Source: Sparassis latifolia
Taxonomy: Eukaryota; Basidiomycota; Agaricomycetes; Polyporales; Sparassidaceae
Length of the DNA stretch: 64,000 bases
Direction: 5' to 3'
NCBI GenBank assembly: GCA_018466975.1
Contig: CM031561.1
Coordinates: 4,836,001-4,900,000 of the forward strand
Below, piece by piece: positions 10,387 through 22,841 of this stretch. A program made the position numbers and the translations under genes. The notes below the pieces were generated by a model. It was not told where the DNA came from. It saw only the letters and a list, made by a program, of their open reading frames with translations, and searched no databases. Positions within the stretch are counted from its first letter, which is position 1. Each line of letters starts with the position of its first letter.

Positions 10387-13300
10387 TTATAAGTCGTTAA
10401 GGAATGCTCTACCCATAGTAAAGCGCATGTAAAAGCCTTCAACCGTTGTCTTTGTGTGGCCTGTGGCCTTTGCCTTGATCTCGCAGAGTTCGCGCATTGC
10501 GACGTCCCAAGGAAAGCGGCTCCACTTGACCTTCCCGGCAGCATGAAAGTCGTGGACATAGGCATAAGATGCACGGACTCTTGTCATTTCCTGCTCTGAC
10601 ATGGATTCCAATTGTTGGGGGTCAGGTTTGCTGGCAAACTCCTTGGACAGCCGCCGTAGTATATCCTGTCTGTCTTCGATGGCCATATCGGTAAAATTGC
10701 TGCTAGACTTGTTGACAAGCACTCGAGCCTTCCATGACTCACGAGTTTCCTCGACGTGTCGCTTGATCTCCTCGAGCTCTTCTTCAAACCACGGCGAGTT
10801 CCTTTGTTCACGCTGCCATCTCGCTCGAGCAACTGCGTCATTCCAAGGAGTGGCCAGGTCCTTGTCTAGGGTCAATGTACCCCCAACCTGCTCGAATTGC
10901 CCTTGGATCTCCTTCAGCTTCTTCTGACTTTCCTCCTTGAATCGCCTGCAGAGCTCGTCCATGATGAATCTCGGAAGGTGCTCATTGCGCCGCAGATGGA
11001 GTATGTTTGAGCCATTGCGCTCATTGCGCTGACGGTCTTCTGGAGTTTCCTTCCACTCTGGCAAGTGGCCCTTGTACTGCTTGAGATGACTGGAGTATTT
11101 TTCAGGCTTGACTGAAACACCAGTCTTGATGCCATCCAACACAGCACAGAACCTGCAACAAAGGGGCTTGTCCATTAGCATGGGAGACAACTTGAAATTA
11201 CAAAACATACATGTATGCCAGAAAGACCGTGATTTCATGACCATAGCCGTACTTGTACGATGCATTCTCCCACATCGTAGAGTAGTTACCTACAGCGGCT
11301 GTATCCCCACGTAATGGGCCAAGAAGGTAAGATTGCAATTTGATGATGAGGTCCGTCTCGGTTGCATTAGCAGTCTGTGTAAGGAACTGTGCAACTGTTG
11401 TGTCGTCCTTGTCGAGGCATCCCTGCACTGCTGGTGGTTCTCGAGCATACCTTGCTGGATCTGCATTGACAAATTGGTTGACAATTTCTGGCTGCCAGTA
11501 CACCTCCATGGTGTCACCATCATAATCACCTGTACAAGTGTTAGCAGAGGACTAAACATTACAATTAAACACTAACCTCCTCCAGTCATGCTTGCAAGAT
11601 GACGTTTCAGGTCTGTGTCCCCATAGAAATGGCTTTTGGTATTGACAACAATGACATCTACATAGCCACGCAGTTTCTCATGAAAGACAGCTTTCACCTG
11701 AAGTTACTCATATCAATGCAGATACAACAAACATTGTAAAATGATCACACTTTCTGTGCATCAGTCCGGACTTTGCAAGGATGGCGGGTCACCTGGGATT
11801 TATGAGGATTAGTACAGTATAGAAGGTCAGAATCATGCAACAAACCAAGACATCTCCAAGGATGAGATCAGTCATGTTGCCCTGCTGATCAACCAGGTTA
11901 CGATGGGAGCTTTTCACATGAACTTCATTCGGTCCCAAGACACCACAAGGATCTGCTCAACAGTAAAACAATGATAATGCCAGATATGAGGGGTTGTACG
12001 AACCAGGGACAATGAATGCAGTGCAAGACATTGGGACTTCAATCCGATAGCGCGAGCCAAAGCTCTTGATGGTATTCTCGACTATCACACGCAGTTTTGC
12101 ACGCAGGACAGCTGAGTTCTGTGGGGTGAAGCCAGAGTCAAGAAGGACCATCACCGTCTCTTCGAGGGTAGAGGGGCACCCGCTAATCTGGTCTGCCCAC
12201 CATGCAGTCGAGTGGATGCCCATCCCATCAAGTCCATTGATCCCATCCTCATCATCCTCCTGCTCACGGTCTTCGAAAACATAGCCCCTAGCACGTGCAG
12301 TACCCACAGCCATGCGGGCAAGTCGCTGAGCAATAACACTGCCACCACGACACACATTCACCCATAACTTGTACATTGCATTGTCACCTGTCCATGTCAT
12401 CAGGCCGAGAACCTTCTCTGCCATGTTGTCATGCATCAGTGTGACAAAAACCTTGCTCGGCACATTGTTCTCAGCAAAGTTGATGATGGTCTCTGTGGAC
12501 AAGTGTGCTGGTGTGGAGAGTCGGCTGGACCGCAGCACATCAATTGTCAACAGTGATTTATCGGCATCAGCAGGAAGATACTGGACATCCAGAGGACCTT
12601 CAAGGTGCTTGATCTTGATCTGAGATGGTCGTAGCCACACTCCGACCTCTTCAGTGCCGTGGACATGTTGATAGTCAGGGTGTAGCAGCAACATGCCCTG
12701 GATCAAGCAGAGAATTCACATATGTCAGGATATAATAGTATGGAACACACCTTTGCACCAGCAACACGACATTGAATGGCAGTAGGTTCATCCTGCCATT
12801 GAAGACAACTCTGCAGGTCACGCAGCACCCTGCGGCTAATAAAACCACAGCCATCAGTCATTTCCATCTCACTGGGCACTTTACATGGACCCTCAAAGGC
12901 ATCATAGACTATGTCATATCAAATAAGGACAGGATTGTGATTGAACTACAGAAAGGGTGACTTACTGATTTCTGGCTCATATTTCACTTGGTGGGGTTCA
13001 AGTCTTATACCAGGCATGGAGTTAGACAGACCTAGAGCAAAACGGGCAGCCCATTTCACCATTGTCTCAATGACAATATATATTAGACAAGGAAGCATAA
13101 TCAGAAATCAGCACTAACCTGCTTCTTGTTAACCTCCATTTGGTTGTGCCAGTTAAGAAAGGTCAACAATGACATTCCAGTTGATGCCTTAGCAGTCTGT
13201 ACCCTGCTGCGAGGTGATGGTACAAAAACTCGAGTTCCATCCCATGCCTCATTAGTCTGGAACAGAAAGACACATTGGTCCTTTGCAAAAAATGCACGAA

Positions 13301-14704
13301 AGACCGAACCATTGATGATGAAGGGGCGGGCAAAGTACTGGAACAGGGCATCTCCCTCGCAAAGTTTGTTCCTTTTGAAGTAGATGTCCTTATGTATATG
13401 AACGCGCACGAAAGCCCATGAGCCGAATCGGCGCATAAACCGGCTCGAGGACCCTAGGTGAGCGTCCTCGAGGACAATCCGCAGCGCATTTCTTACTATT
13501 CTTAGTGCACCAGTGAAATGGATCTTGCCGCCATACCAATCTGGCTCTGTCTTGGCAAGGTCGGGGTGGACCTGATTGCAGCCAATACCACCAAAATGGT
13601 CCTTCTTCCAGATCTCTTCTTCCTTGTCCAGTTCTTCCCATGGAAGCTAAGGAAGTGCTCAATGCCATTATGCATAACAGGCATGGAAAGGGACTGACCT
13701 TGGTAGCATTTTCTTGCGAAAATGCATATTCAAATCGGTCATCATCAGCCTTCATGGGTGATTGCCGAAACAACTTTGCTGCTTCTGGTGCAGCCCTGGT
13801 ATTTGTCTTCAAGGACCGTAAGTCTTCCAATATCTGGATTGTTAACCAATCATAATCAAGGTCACGAGATACGGCAGTGGCAATCTGCCATTGTACACCT
13901 GTCGCCAAGCGTTCAACATAAGGTTGAAGATAATTTGAGTGTGCCTAGCACAATCCAGTCAGCAAGACAAAACATCAGTCAGTAGCTTGAAATAGACTTA
14001 TGTCAGACTCACAATGATGACAGGGCAACATGGGTCATCTGGGCTGTGGATTTGGGGAACTTGGACATGTATTTGAGGGCATGCAAGCGATGAGAATAAA
14101 GTCAAGGAGGAGGAAGCAGAGTTAGTGCTGGACAAACTTGTGCTGGATACTATCTTCAGCATTTTCCGAGGTCTTGGTGTGTCATCCATATTTGAAGCAC
14201 TGTGCTTCTTTCCAGATGACAGGACTGCAGGGACATCTTCTCCCATTAATTCTTCAAGTTCACCTGGATTGAAAATTGGGACCTCGAAGTCTTCTATTTG
14301 ATTCAAGTCAATGTTTTCATGAAATTTATGATGCATGTATTCTCTCACCTGCTACTTCAAGCTCACCTGTATCCTCTGGATAAATATCAGACAATTTGGT
14401 GCAACGTTCAAAACACGTGCTGTCTTACCTCCTACATGTGCATCTCCTGGTCCAACTGACACAATTTTAGGCAATTCCATGTGCATTTACAGTGTACGTG
14501 ATGCTTACCAACTGCAGCAATCATCAGAATCATCACAGAAGTCTGAGTAATGGGTAGTCTGATAGATTAACACATCAATACAATGCACAGAGATTTAATA
14601 GTGGAGCATAGTTGCAACAGAAACACCACAGCCACTTGACTTACTTGGGAGGTGAGGGAAAATGCGGAGCTTGAGCGAGGTATCTGGGTCTCTGGTTCTG
14701 GCAT
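10387..14704 (-). CDS. RNA-dependent RNA polymerase (QDE-1 type, RNA silencing)
   Basis: A long, many-exon RdRP of the eukaryotic silencing family, which turns aberrant single-stranded RNA into double-stranded RNA for Dicer. Landmarks in order: MPEPETQIPRSSSAFSL (chosen start), RRFGSWAFVRVHIHKDI, RPFIINGSVFRAFFAKDQCV, SLLTFLNWHNQMEVN, FVPGDPCGVLGPNE-like DPCGVL, RHPCKVRTDAQKVKA, VDVIVVNTKSHFYGDTDLKR, then GGDYDGDTMEVYWQPEIV near 11500-11540, and MFCAVLDGIKTGVSVKPEKY. DYDGD is the DbDGD catalytic loop that coordinates magnesium, and it is intact. No in-frame stop was seen in the exons I followed. The first exons (14350-14704) are short and less certain. It starts 185 bases from PSF1 on the opposite strand. 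Confidence 0.9.
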
Positions 14705-14889
14705 GATAGTTTCTTGAAGCAAATGATGAGACCTGTGAACATTGAATGAGTGTGGCCCGCGACGCGACGCGGTCACGCAAACTTTCCCTCAGCTTAGCTT
14801 CAGAGGTTGTCGAATTGTCGATTTCGAATTTCGCCTAGGGACTTTGAATTGTAGCTGTCGACCGACGCGGTGGTACTCCACTGCCCACG
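14705..14889. promoter_or_regulatory. Shared divergent promoter region, RdRP / PSF1
   Basis: Only 185 bases separate the inferred RdRP start codon (14704, minus) from the PSF1 start codon (14890, plus), so both promoters must lie here. No TATA box of textbook form was seen. Confidence 0.6.
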
Positions 14890-15588
14890 ATGAGCTCGAC
14901 CCATCTTCAATATGGCGACCTCGCCACGCAGCTGCTGACGGAATCTCGTCGCTCGACGGCCACAGATACCCTTCTCAAATACAACGACGTCCTCGTCCGC
15001 TCCATCCTCCGCGAGCAGCGCCAGCTCGAGGATCTTCTCCAGACCACCCTCAATGCTGCCGACCAAGACCCGGCGGCGAACAATCCAAAAATGCCCACCG
15101 TACTCCTCTACCAGACAGCAATTTTGCGCAACAAACGATGTCTGCTTGCATATCACCACCACCGCCTGGAGAGGCTGAAGGATCTATACTGGTCCGTCGG
15201 CGGTGCGCTACCCCTTCTACTTTCCATGCCGTCTGCTTCTGCCTCGCAGAACGTGAATGCATCCGGCGGTGGCAACAGTGGACCCCCAGTGGACGTGCGC
15301 TCGAAACTCTCACCGCACGAGGTTGATTTTCTGCGATCGTACGCGGCCTCACTCCTCACTCTCCGCACTGAGGCCTTTGCAGCGGACGCGCAGGCCGAAG
15401 ACGTCGATCTACTCGCTCCAATCACGCGTCCCCCGAAGGACCTCCATATCTTGGTGCGCGTCGTCCGCGACTGTGGTGTCGTCCACACCGAACAAGGCGC
15501 AATCGACTTTCGCCCGGGCCACAGATTTTTGGTCCGCAGGTCGGACGTGGAACATCTCATCATGCAAGGATTTTTAGAGGAGATATAG
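14890..15588 (+). CDS. PSF1: GINS complex subunit Psf1 (DNA replication)
   Basis: A single-exon, 232-residue protein. Psf1 is one of the four GINS subunits that join Cdc45 and Mcm2-7 to form the replicative CMG helicase in the nucleus. Visible family features are the N-terminal helical part (YNDVLVRSILREQRQLEDL), the hallmark KRCLLAYHHHRLERLKDLYW, the DFLRSYAASLLTLR helix, and the C-terminal B domain DLHILVRVVRDCGVV plus IDFRPGHRFLVRRSDVEHLI and QGFLEEI. It is slightly longer than usual because of a Ser/Gly-rich loop (about residues 115-135). It is divergent from the RdRP gene with a very short spacer. Confidence 0.93.
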   Translation: MSSTHLQYGDLATQLLTESRRSTATDTLLKYNDVLVRSILREQRQLEDLLQTTLNAADQDPAANNPKMPTVLLYQTAILRNKRCLLAYHHHRLERLKDLYWSVGGALPLLLSMPSASASQNVNASGGGNSGPPVDVRSKLSPHEVDFLRSYAASLLTLRTEAFAADAQAEDVDLLAPITRPPKDLHILVRVVRDCGVVHTEQGAIDFRPGHRFLVRRSDVEHLIMQGFLEEI

Positions 15589-15790
15589 GAAGTATAGAAA
15601 CTCGGAGTGGGTATGTCGTGCAATTTTTCTGTGCTATCTCTGACTCATTACTCCACAAATCGTTAATTCTCCGGTGGTCAAAATATGCACGGATGGAGCT
15701 GGACAGGTTGCGCAAAAAAAACAGGGACGAGCCACAATACGGAAGAGCGAAGAATAGTATAACTCGCCTGAATGCGTATCTCCGCGCACA

Positions 15791-16262
15791 TCAAGCCCTA
15801 TGCGCCGTCAACAGGTGGTTCCTCCCACTCCTCACGCGCCCCCTCACCCACGTCCTGAACGTGCCCTCCTCCTTGAGCACGCGCGCACGCGTCCGAGCGT
15901 TCTTCCCCTCCAGGCGCACTGCGAACCCTACCTTCTCTGCGACCCGTGCCCGAAACGCGGCGAGCGACTCTGCCTCGGGCACGCGGAACGCCCAGATGTC
16001 GTCCGTCGACGGCACCCACACCTTGATCACGATCAGCCCGTGCCGCGGGGCCCAGTGGTCCGCGCTGTCGTCGCAACTGTCCTGCATATCCAAGAGACTG
16101 GAGAGGGGCGGAGGTGTCCGGGCGCGTGGAAGGCGCGGGTGCGGGATAGTGGGAGGGGTATTGCACTCCTTGTCGACCAGCGTAACGATCTTCAGCAGGA
16201 GAGACCCCGCTGTGACGGTGCAATTGTATGGCGCGGGAGTGATGGGTATGTGGGCGGAACAG
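15791..16262 (-). pseudogene. PB1-domain fragment like the C-terminus of NoxR (p67phox-like)
   Basis: A minus-strand frame reads LLKIVTLVDKECNTPP, a Pro-rich stretch, then GLIVIKVWVPSTDDIWAFRV, SLAAFRARVAEKVGFAV, EEGTFRTWVRGRVRSGRNH and LLTAHRA, stopping at 15791. It matches in style the C-terminal PB1 domain of fungal NADPH-oxidase regulators, which partner Cdc24 or Bem1-like proteins. The expected N-terminal TPR region is absent: just upstream on the same strand the sequence changes to an unrelated DUF6589-like fragment. I take it as a truncated remnant. A complete small PB1 protein is possible but no start codon supports that. Confidence 0.5.
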
Positions 16263-16722
16263 ACTTGCCATTATGCCACAGCTGAGCCTTCGGATGACTA
16301 AAAATCTGTTCGATTATGTCGATGGGATGTGTGCCGGCAGGACATCGAGAGTTAAGGAAAGCATAGATTGTCTGATACACACTTGCTTGGGTATTGTATT
16401 CATCTGTAAATAAAGCACCTAGAAAATCGCCGAGGGTCGCAAACCCTGCTTTGCGCATACAACGTATCATCGCCGACAGCCGATCTTCGACTGTTACGGA
16501 ATTATGCCAGTGCTTCGCATGGTGGGCAGAGAGCTGGTACATATTCCCGTCCTTGTTGGTAACACCATCGAACAGTTTTGCCACAAAATTTAGTTCTACA
16601 TTGGAGGGGAGTGAGGCCGTAATTGCTACAGGTGGATTCTGCTGTTGATATGATGTAAACTGAGATGGTGTGAAAGGGGAAGGAAGAAATAGGCCGGTGG
16701 GCGGGGTTGCAGCAGAAGACGG
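16263..16722 (-). pseudogene. Fragment resembling the N-terminus of DUF6589-type proteins
   Basis: The frame holds ITASLPSNVELNFVAKLFDG, RLSAMIRCMRKAGFATLGDF, LGALFTDEYNTQASVYQTIY and HPIDIIEQIFSHPKAQ. This order (a helix with an aromatic TLGDFL motif, then a block ending in FSHPKA) is like the start of the large DUF6589 family that is multiplied in mushroom genomes. The rest of that protein, normally many hundreds of residues, is missing and is replaced by the PB1 remnant. Family assignment is by eye and only moderately sure. Confidence 0.35.
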
Positions 16723-16908
16723 CTAAGGTGGTGTTGGGTTTTAGAGAAAATCTAAATTCAACAGCAGGGGGTTGATACCACAAATACACGATAGTAAATC
16801 TTACAAGCGCATTACAAGACAAGAAGTCTCCCTCAACTAATATATACCGCAATGCAATGAGAGATCACCGATGGAAGGCAGACTGTCTTGGACAAACCTC
16901 TGGTCCCG

Positions 16909-18366
16909 CTAACTTGCGGGACCCTGCGGAGTGGCGCTATACCGCACGGAGGCTTCGATGCCCGGAGGGAGGTACGGTGAATACACAGGAGGCAGGACGT
17001 CCGGAGCTTGCGGCTCATCCCCACCCGCAGCCGCAGGGTCGGATACCGCAAAACTAGGGGGTGCGTAAGACTGGCCTGAGGACTTCGATGAATGCGTATG
17101 GCGGGACCCCCGCTTTCCCGGGCGCGTCCGGGAGGGCTAGAAACGGCACGCAAGGTCAGTCATCCGCTACAGCGAGAGAACAAAAGGGGGCACGTGGGAG
17201 GTAGGCGGCCGCGTCGGGCCCTCCGAGCGCGCCTGGGTCGCGTACAGCGTCGGGCACTCTTCGTCCACAGAGGGTTTCAGCGTGTCCAGTGCGACGTCGC
17301 CCTCCGCGGCATCAGCCTCAGCATCTCCATCGCCCGTGGCGGCCGGGTGCCTCCGTCTACACCAGCGGCGCCACAGGAGAAACGCGACGGAGAGAACGGT
17401 GACGAAGCCGACACCGCCGATGACGGACGCGAGGATCGTCTTGAGCTTCGCACCGGAGTGCGCGCCACTGATGATGGTCGCTGGGGGCATTGTCGGCATC
17501 GTAACGTTGCAGTAGGACGAGGGGGTGCCGTCTGTCGATGACGTGCAGTCAGGAATATCTGCGGTACATCGATGTTAGTCCGTGCGCGGATAAAGTTTGA
17601 ACTGCGAGACAAACCCTCGAGAGCGATTCTCATAGCCGTGCTCGCATCCCATACTCCGCTCTAAAATACACGTACGTGTCACTGACTGGCATAGAGATAA
17701 GGAACACCGCTGCTCACCACTTCAATGAAGGCCCATGCAGGAATTGCGGTTCCCGATGGAACTTGGTGCTGATATCTGCAAGGGATGTCAGATGATCCTG
17801 CCTGGTAGCAGCACAAGAGACTTGAACCCACTGAGCATTGGAAATATCTGAAGACGAACAATTGGCTATCCACGTATCCCAACTACGCCCTAGGTCGAAT
17901 GAAAGCCAATAGGTGGAGAAAGGAAGGACACTCACGGAGACAGTTGGGCTTCCTGGCAAGCGGCACATGCGCTGATCAGCGAGTACGATACTGAACTGCA
18001 CGTACAGCGATTTGCTTGTGACTCGGTCGGACCAGGATATGTCGAGGACAGGTTCTGCAAGCTGCCTACAGACCATGCTGACAACATTTGTGTTGAAATG
18101 ACCGGTAGAAATTCTGTGAAGCATGAACAACGTACAGGTGTTTGCCTGGCATGCCCCGAAAGCGTAAGCGGCTACAAGACATGGACTCTGTCCCAATGAA
18201 TTCGATGTCTGCACGTTCTGAGACGGTGAGATTTCGCAGAAGACAATGGGATCACACTTACCCAGTTAGATGCGATTGGTTTGCACGTCGCATTCGTCGT
18301 CTGCGCCGTCACTCTGGAAAACAAAAGCAGAGCATATTCGATCCAGAGAAGCTCAAGAAACATCTT
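16909..18366 (-). CDS. Secreted-type single-pass membrane protein (NSLGQSPC ectodomain family)
   Basis: Start at MFLELLWIEYALLLFSRVTA, a good signal peptide. The ectodomain has VQTSNSLGQSPCLVAAYAFG, a cysteine-bearing middle and VPSGTAIPAWAFIEV, features I associate with a lineage-specific family of basidiomycete surface proteins. After a spacer comes a transmembrane helix (LKTILASVIGGVGFVTVLSV, then AFLLWRRWCRRR) and a cytoplasmic tail. An intron (donor GTGCCC after PPTSH, acceptor TTTCTAG with a GACTGAC branch) joins to a last exon ending in DVLPPVYSPYLPPGIEAS and stop at 16911-16909; without it the protein would stop at 17167. The Pro/Tyr tail suggests protein binding. Function is unknown. 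Confidence 0.72.
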
Positions 18367-18982
18367 GCGACCACCTATACGCCGCTGGGGTGGACGCAAA
18401 GAATATAACCACCGATGTTAGAGCAAATATAGGCCTTTGTTTTATCTGGAGCATGGCGATGAGGCAGTGCGAAGGAGATATGATTGATCTGGGAAAGGAG
18501 TGCCTCGAACTCGAGTCGAACTCTAACGTGGCGCGCCTAGCAAGGGCCCCGGCGCAGGACTCCGAGCCGCATCAATTGGTCTCGGAAAGTTGAATGCCGT
18601 ACTTACTTTCCATTTCCGGAAGGTCTACTTCCTATCTGGGGATACCGAGGGTTCCTGAATGGTGCTTGGCGCGACGTCCGAGGATCAACACGGAGCTGCC
18701 ACAGGCTGCCCCCTTCACTGATGGTGGCAGCGGTCTCGGTGCAGCCTTTTTTGAGCACACTACACCGTCTGCTTGAGCCTGAGAGCATGCCAAACATCCA
18801 GCGCTACACCACATCAATCATCTATTCCAAGCAATTAATGAGAATTCCCATGAAACCACTCGGAATATTGTTCACAAATTGACAATATCAGTGAAACACT
18901 CTGAACGATATGAGCATGATCCGTGGATTGTCTTCCAGACGATAGACTCGTACAGAACTCACCACGAATTTTTCGCTCTCTT

Positions 18983-19993
18983 CTATCCGCTACTGTGTAG
19001 GATCCATATCGTGCCTTGAAAAATTGAAATCAGTTTCAGAGGAGAGGTCATGCGCACCACAATGTGAGGATCCATATCACGGCAGGCGACTGCATAATAG
19101 AGCCACAGGGCACTCATATCGATCATACCAAGGGGGAGGATCAACGAAGAACGCCACACATCTGTCAAACGCGAAATTAGCACAACACAGAAGCAGACCG
19201 GCGTGACCCCAATCCTCCTGATTATTCCGTCAACTATATCGCGATTGCGCAAGGGTACTTCCGCCCCCGGCCATGTAACCAGTTATCATGGTCGGACGGA
19301 GTAGGACAGCAAGACAGTAATAAGGTCCTAGAGAAAGCCACATCGAAGGTCCCGTCATCCAACACCAGAACATATTGTGTCTGCAAAAACTAAGAGATAG
19401 GCCATTCCCGCCAAGACACAACAGCCTTCTCAGGTGTCAACAAGAGATGACGCAGTGTGCGAAGGGAACATCAACGGACGCCGATCAGAAGAGGTTTTTC
19501 ACTCCTGTACGATACGAGATACGACCCGTTCTGGAGCACTCGCTTGGTTGAGGTGTTTGAAAAGAGGTCTGAGCAACGAAAGTAATGTGGTACGTACCAA
19601 CCGCCGGGGCCCTCCGTCTTCAGCAATCATCACCCTATCATGGGGAACACGCACGCACGCGATGAGAGCGAGGGCATGGGTCAGCGTCTGGAATGCCTCA
19701 TGCGATCGACGTGACCGCATGTTCGTGTAAGACGAGGCGCTGCATCACGGAATATACGAGGGGTTGACAAGTGGAGACACGACGTACTGCTTCACAGTCA
19801 GCATTCGGCGGACGAAGTTGAGACATCCGAGGACATGGGCCTGTTGAAGGCTTGCCTGGGAACCGCAGGTAGAACAGCCTGTGTACAAAGGGCAGTCGAG
19901 GCAAACACTGACAAGAGAAAACGATACAACATCATACGTACGAGGAGTTGACGCTGCAGAGTTAGTAACATCCGCTCCAACTCGAGCGTCCAT
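18983..19993 (-). CDS. Candidate spliced gene, unrecognised
   Basis: A minus-strand frame starts MDARVGADVTNSAASTP with a following GTACGT donor at about 19940. Further stretches are cysteine-rich or hydrophobic (CLDCPLYTGCSTCGSQASL; IIRRIGVTPVCFCVVLISRL; LILPLGMIDMSALWLYYAVA), and could be exons of a small membrane protein. I could not connect them in one frame. The whole region 18.4-20.3 kb otherwise shows no recognisable gene, so this is a weak call. Confidence 0.2.
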
Positions 19994-20346
19994 GGTCCTG
20001 ATATGAGGACAGAGTCTTTTTTCCCTCTAGCGGCTAGGATGTCATAGAGGTTGGCAGCCCAGGACGCTGAGCGGTGACGTTCATTGAATTCGGACGACAG
20101 GCAGACGAGATGTGGGCCATTCAGGCCTCCTTGTGCAACATGACAAGCATCATGCCCTATCACTCACCCTACACAACCGATGTCACGAGCTTGGCAGATA
20201 CTATGTTTCAATTGACCTAATCTCATGGAAGGGAGATAATTTACATAGACAATGGCAAGGGGCATGGAGAGGACAGACGAACCGGGTCAGCGCATAGCTA
20301 CGGCTTCCGAACACTGGTCCGACCGCTACAATCGAATCTCCAGCCC

Positions 20347-22711
20347 TCAGAACAGCTCCTCCTCCTCCGGCTTCCAGTTCTTCGCCTGGTCCCAGTACCC
20401 GGCCAACTTGGAGCCAAGCACCTCCTTCGCCGCTGCATCCGTGGGGCAGCTCTTGGGCTTGAAGTTGCTGAACGCCCGGTCGCGGAGCTGCCCCTCCCAG
20501 ATCAGCCAGCACTCGTTGTCATCCAGCGACACGGCGCCCTCCTCGCCGTCAGCCTGCGCGACTGCCTTCCCTTTGCCCTTGTCCGCACCCTCTTCCTCAT
20601 CACCGTTCTCGAGCTCCACCTCCTCATTTCCGCGCTCACGTGCGGCCTCCGTCCACGCGATGCGGTGCAGCATCAGCCGCTTGTACTGGCGGATAAACTT
20701 GTGCGCGCCCTCGACGTAGACCATGCCGAACGCAGGGTTAAAGATGCACACTCCGGTGAGGCTCATCTGCTCCGCATTCTTGCGCACCTTAAACCGGTGC
20801 GCGGGGTCGGAGAGTGTCTTCACTCTGCAAACAAGCGAAGCGGTTAACGGTCGGCTAGCATGACGCATCAGATGGACGCACTTGAAGACAGCCCCGATGA
20901 TGCCCCTCTTCTCCTCGTCGATCTTCTTCGTCTCGATCTTTTCCCGTCGCTGCTCATCTGTCAGCTTCCGCTCGGCGTTCATCTTCTCGTGCGCGTGCTT
21001 CCGCATCGCGACCTCTCTCCGAACGCGTGCTTCCACGCGTGTCGGATCCTGCACAGCGTCGGAAGTCAACACCTTCATCAGATTTGACAGGCGGACTGGG
21101 GCGCAGTTGTTAGCTGAGATGTCGAAGAAATCAAGTTCAAAAATACCTTTGGGAGGATCAGGAGGGATTAGGCCCATGCGGATGCGGTCGCGCTTGTCTT
21201 GCAATTCGGTCTGACGGCGCTGCTTCCTCATCTTTTTCTGCTCCTGTTTCACAGACGGGGTGTCAAACAGCATCGCGTGCAAAGAGATCACGAACACGAA
21301 CCTTCTTGGTCAGCTTCAAGGGTTTCATCGCAACCTTGTTCTTGTCGCCGGGCGCAGGGATCGGGATAGGATGCTGTATGTAGATGGTGATCGGGGAGTT
21401 TGTCGTCCGAATGTTCAACTGCGAAAGACCAAACGACAAATCGTCGTAAGACTTGTTCGGCAATAGAGCAGCATCCCACCATTCCGCAGCAGGAGGCATG
21501 TCTCTCTAGATAAGTAATATTCAACATCAACGATCTCACAATGTACTGGGTGGGAACATACCTTAATATTCTTTTCGAGCGTCTCAAATTCAGAATCCAA
21601 CCCAGCCTTCCGCGCACTTTCCGCAATCCGCTGTTTGAGCTGCTCAAGCTGTGCCTCTTGTCGCACCTGATTCCCGATCTGGACGTATTTGCCCTTGGGA
21701 TTGAACCTGAAGCTCCTACCAACACGCTCCTTAGGAGCACCTTCAAACCCACTGTCGGGCGCTGCAGCAGCGCCCGACGCATACGGGTTAGCCTTAGACT
21801 CTATCGGGACGATAGGAGTAGGCGCCGGGGTGGCGTTGGAGCGTTACGGACATTAGCCTAGGTAAGGATACGACTATCAGAATTGCAGATACGACATAAA
21901 TTGCAAAACAAATACCTTGATGGATGCGAACTTGGGCTGCATCGGCTTGTAGCGGTCCTTCTTCGACTGTGGGGCAGTAGGGGTATTGTCCAAGAGGAGA
22001 GGATGTGCCGCCATCTTCAGGCCGGCTCCTTGCTGAGCAGGCTCCACAGGTCGATTCTTCCTACCCAGCGATGGCATGGACTATATACACTGCAGCTCAG
22101 AGCCATGTTCGTCGGCGCGTATAGCTAAAGAAGACTCACCATGTATGGGTTGTCTTTCACCGCCAACTTGCTCTGCGCCTCTGCCACACGCCGTTTCGCC
22201 TCAGCAACTCTGCGAGCAAGATCATCCGACACAGCTGGGGAAGGTGACGAGGTTGGGGGTGAGTATACCACAGCAGGGCTTGCCACCACCGGACTGGGAG
22301 TCGGACTGGCAGAGATGCTGCTCTGCCCAGAGGGTAATCCCTTCCTCATAGCAGCAATCTTGGCAGAAATTTCTGCCTTCTTCTGCGCTATGAGCGCCTC
22401 TGCGGAAAGCTGTACTTGACATGTCAGTAGGAGACAAACAGTACGAACGTGGCCGTACGTACCGCCGAACCTGATGTAGATGCATTGGCAGGCGTCTGAA
22501 CGGGCACAAAACGGTTATAGAAACGTATCAAACGTATGATGAGAAGTTCATTCACCTTCGAGGAGGAAAGAAAGAGGACTCACAGCATCACTGCACGAGC
22601 GTGGACGTCAGCACGACAGACTTCAAAAGTGACGGAGAGTACATACCTTTTCGACCTTTTCGCTGCATGAGTATCTGCACTTCCCTCGAATGCACGCTTC
22701 CTGTCGCTCAT
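20347..22711 (-). CDS. PRP3: U4/U6 small nuclear ribonucleoprotein Prp3
   Basis: Prp3 is a spliceosome protein of the U4/U6.U5 tri-snRNP. The first exon is MSDRKRAFEGSADTHAAKR, then LSAEALIAQKKAEISAKIAA, an Ala/Lys helix (LARRVAEAKRRVAEAQSKLA), FNPKGKYVQIGNQVRQEAQL, QLKQRIAESARKAGLDSEF, and the conserved block MRKQRRQTELQDKRDRIRMG, PPKGIFELDFFDIS, NLMKVLTSDAVQDPTRVEAR, VRREVAMRKHAHEKMNAERK and LTDEQRREKIETKKI. The C-terminal ferredoxin-like domain ends VEGAHKFIRQYKRLMLHRI plus a Glu-rich loop. Introns are small and frames join well. Several splice joins (21.2-21.3 kb, 22.4-22.7 kb) were not checked base by base. It is divergent from mitochondrial L16. Confidence 0.9.
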
Positions 22712-22841
22712 TGTGCAGTGTTGTCGCCAGAATAGCTCCTCGCCGGAGTCGCAGGAGTCGCAGGTGGTCGCACGAAATGATGAGGGAAGGCGCCCATGGG
22801 TGGCAAAGCGGCAGGATGGCGCTTACATAAGCAGCCTCCGC
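22712..22841. promoter_or_regulatory. Very short divergent promoter region, PRP3 / MRPL16
   Basis: 130 bases separate the two start codons. Both transcription starts must lie inside or overlap, making this the tightest divergent pair in the window. Confidence 0.6.
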
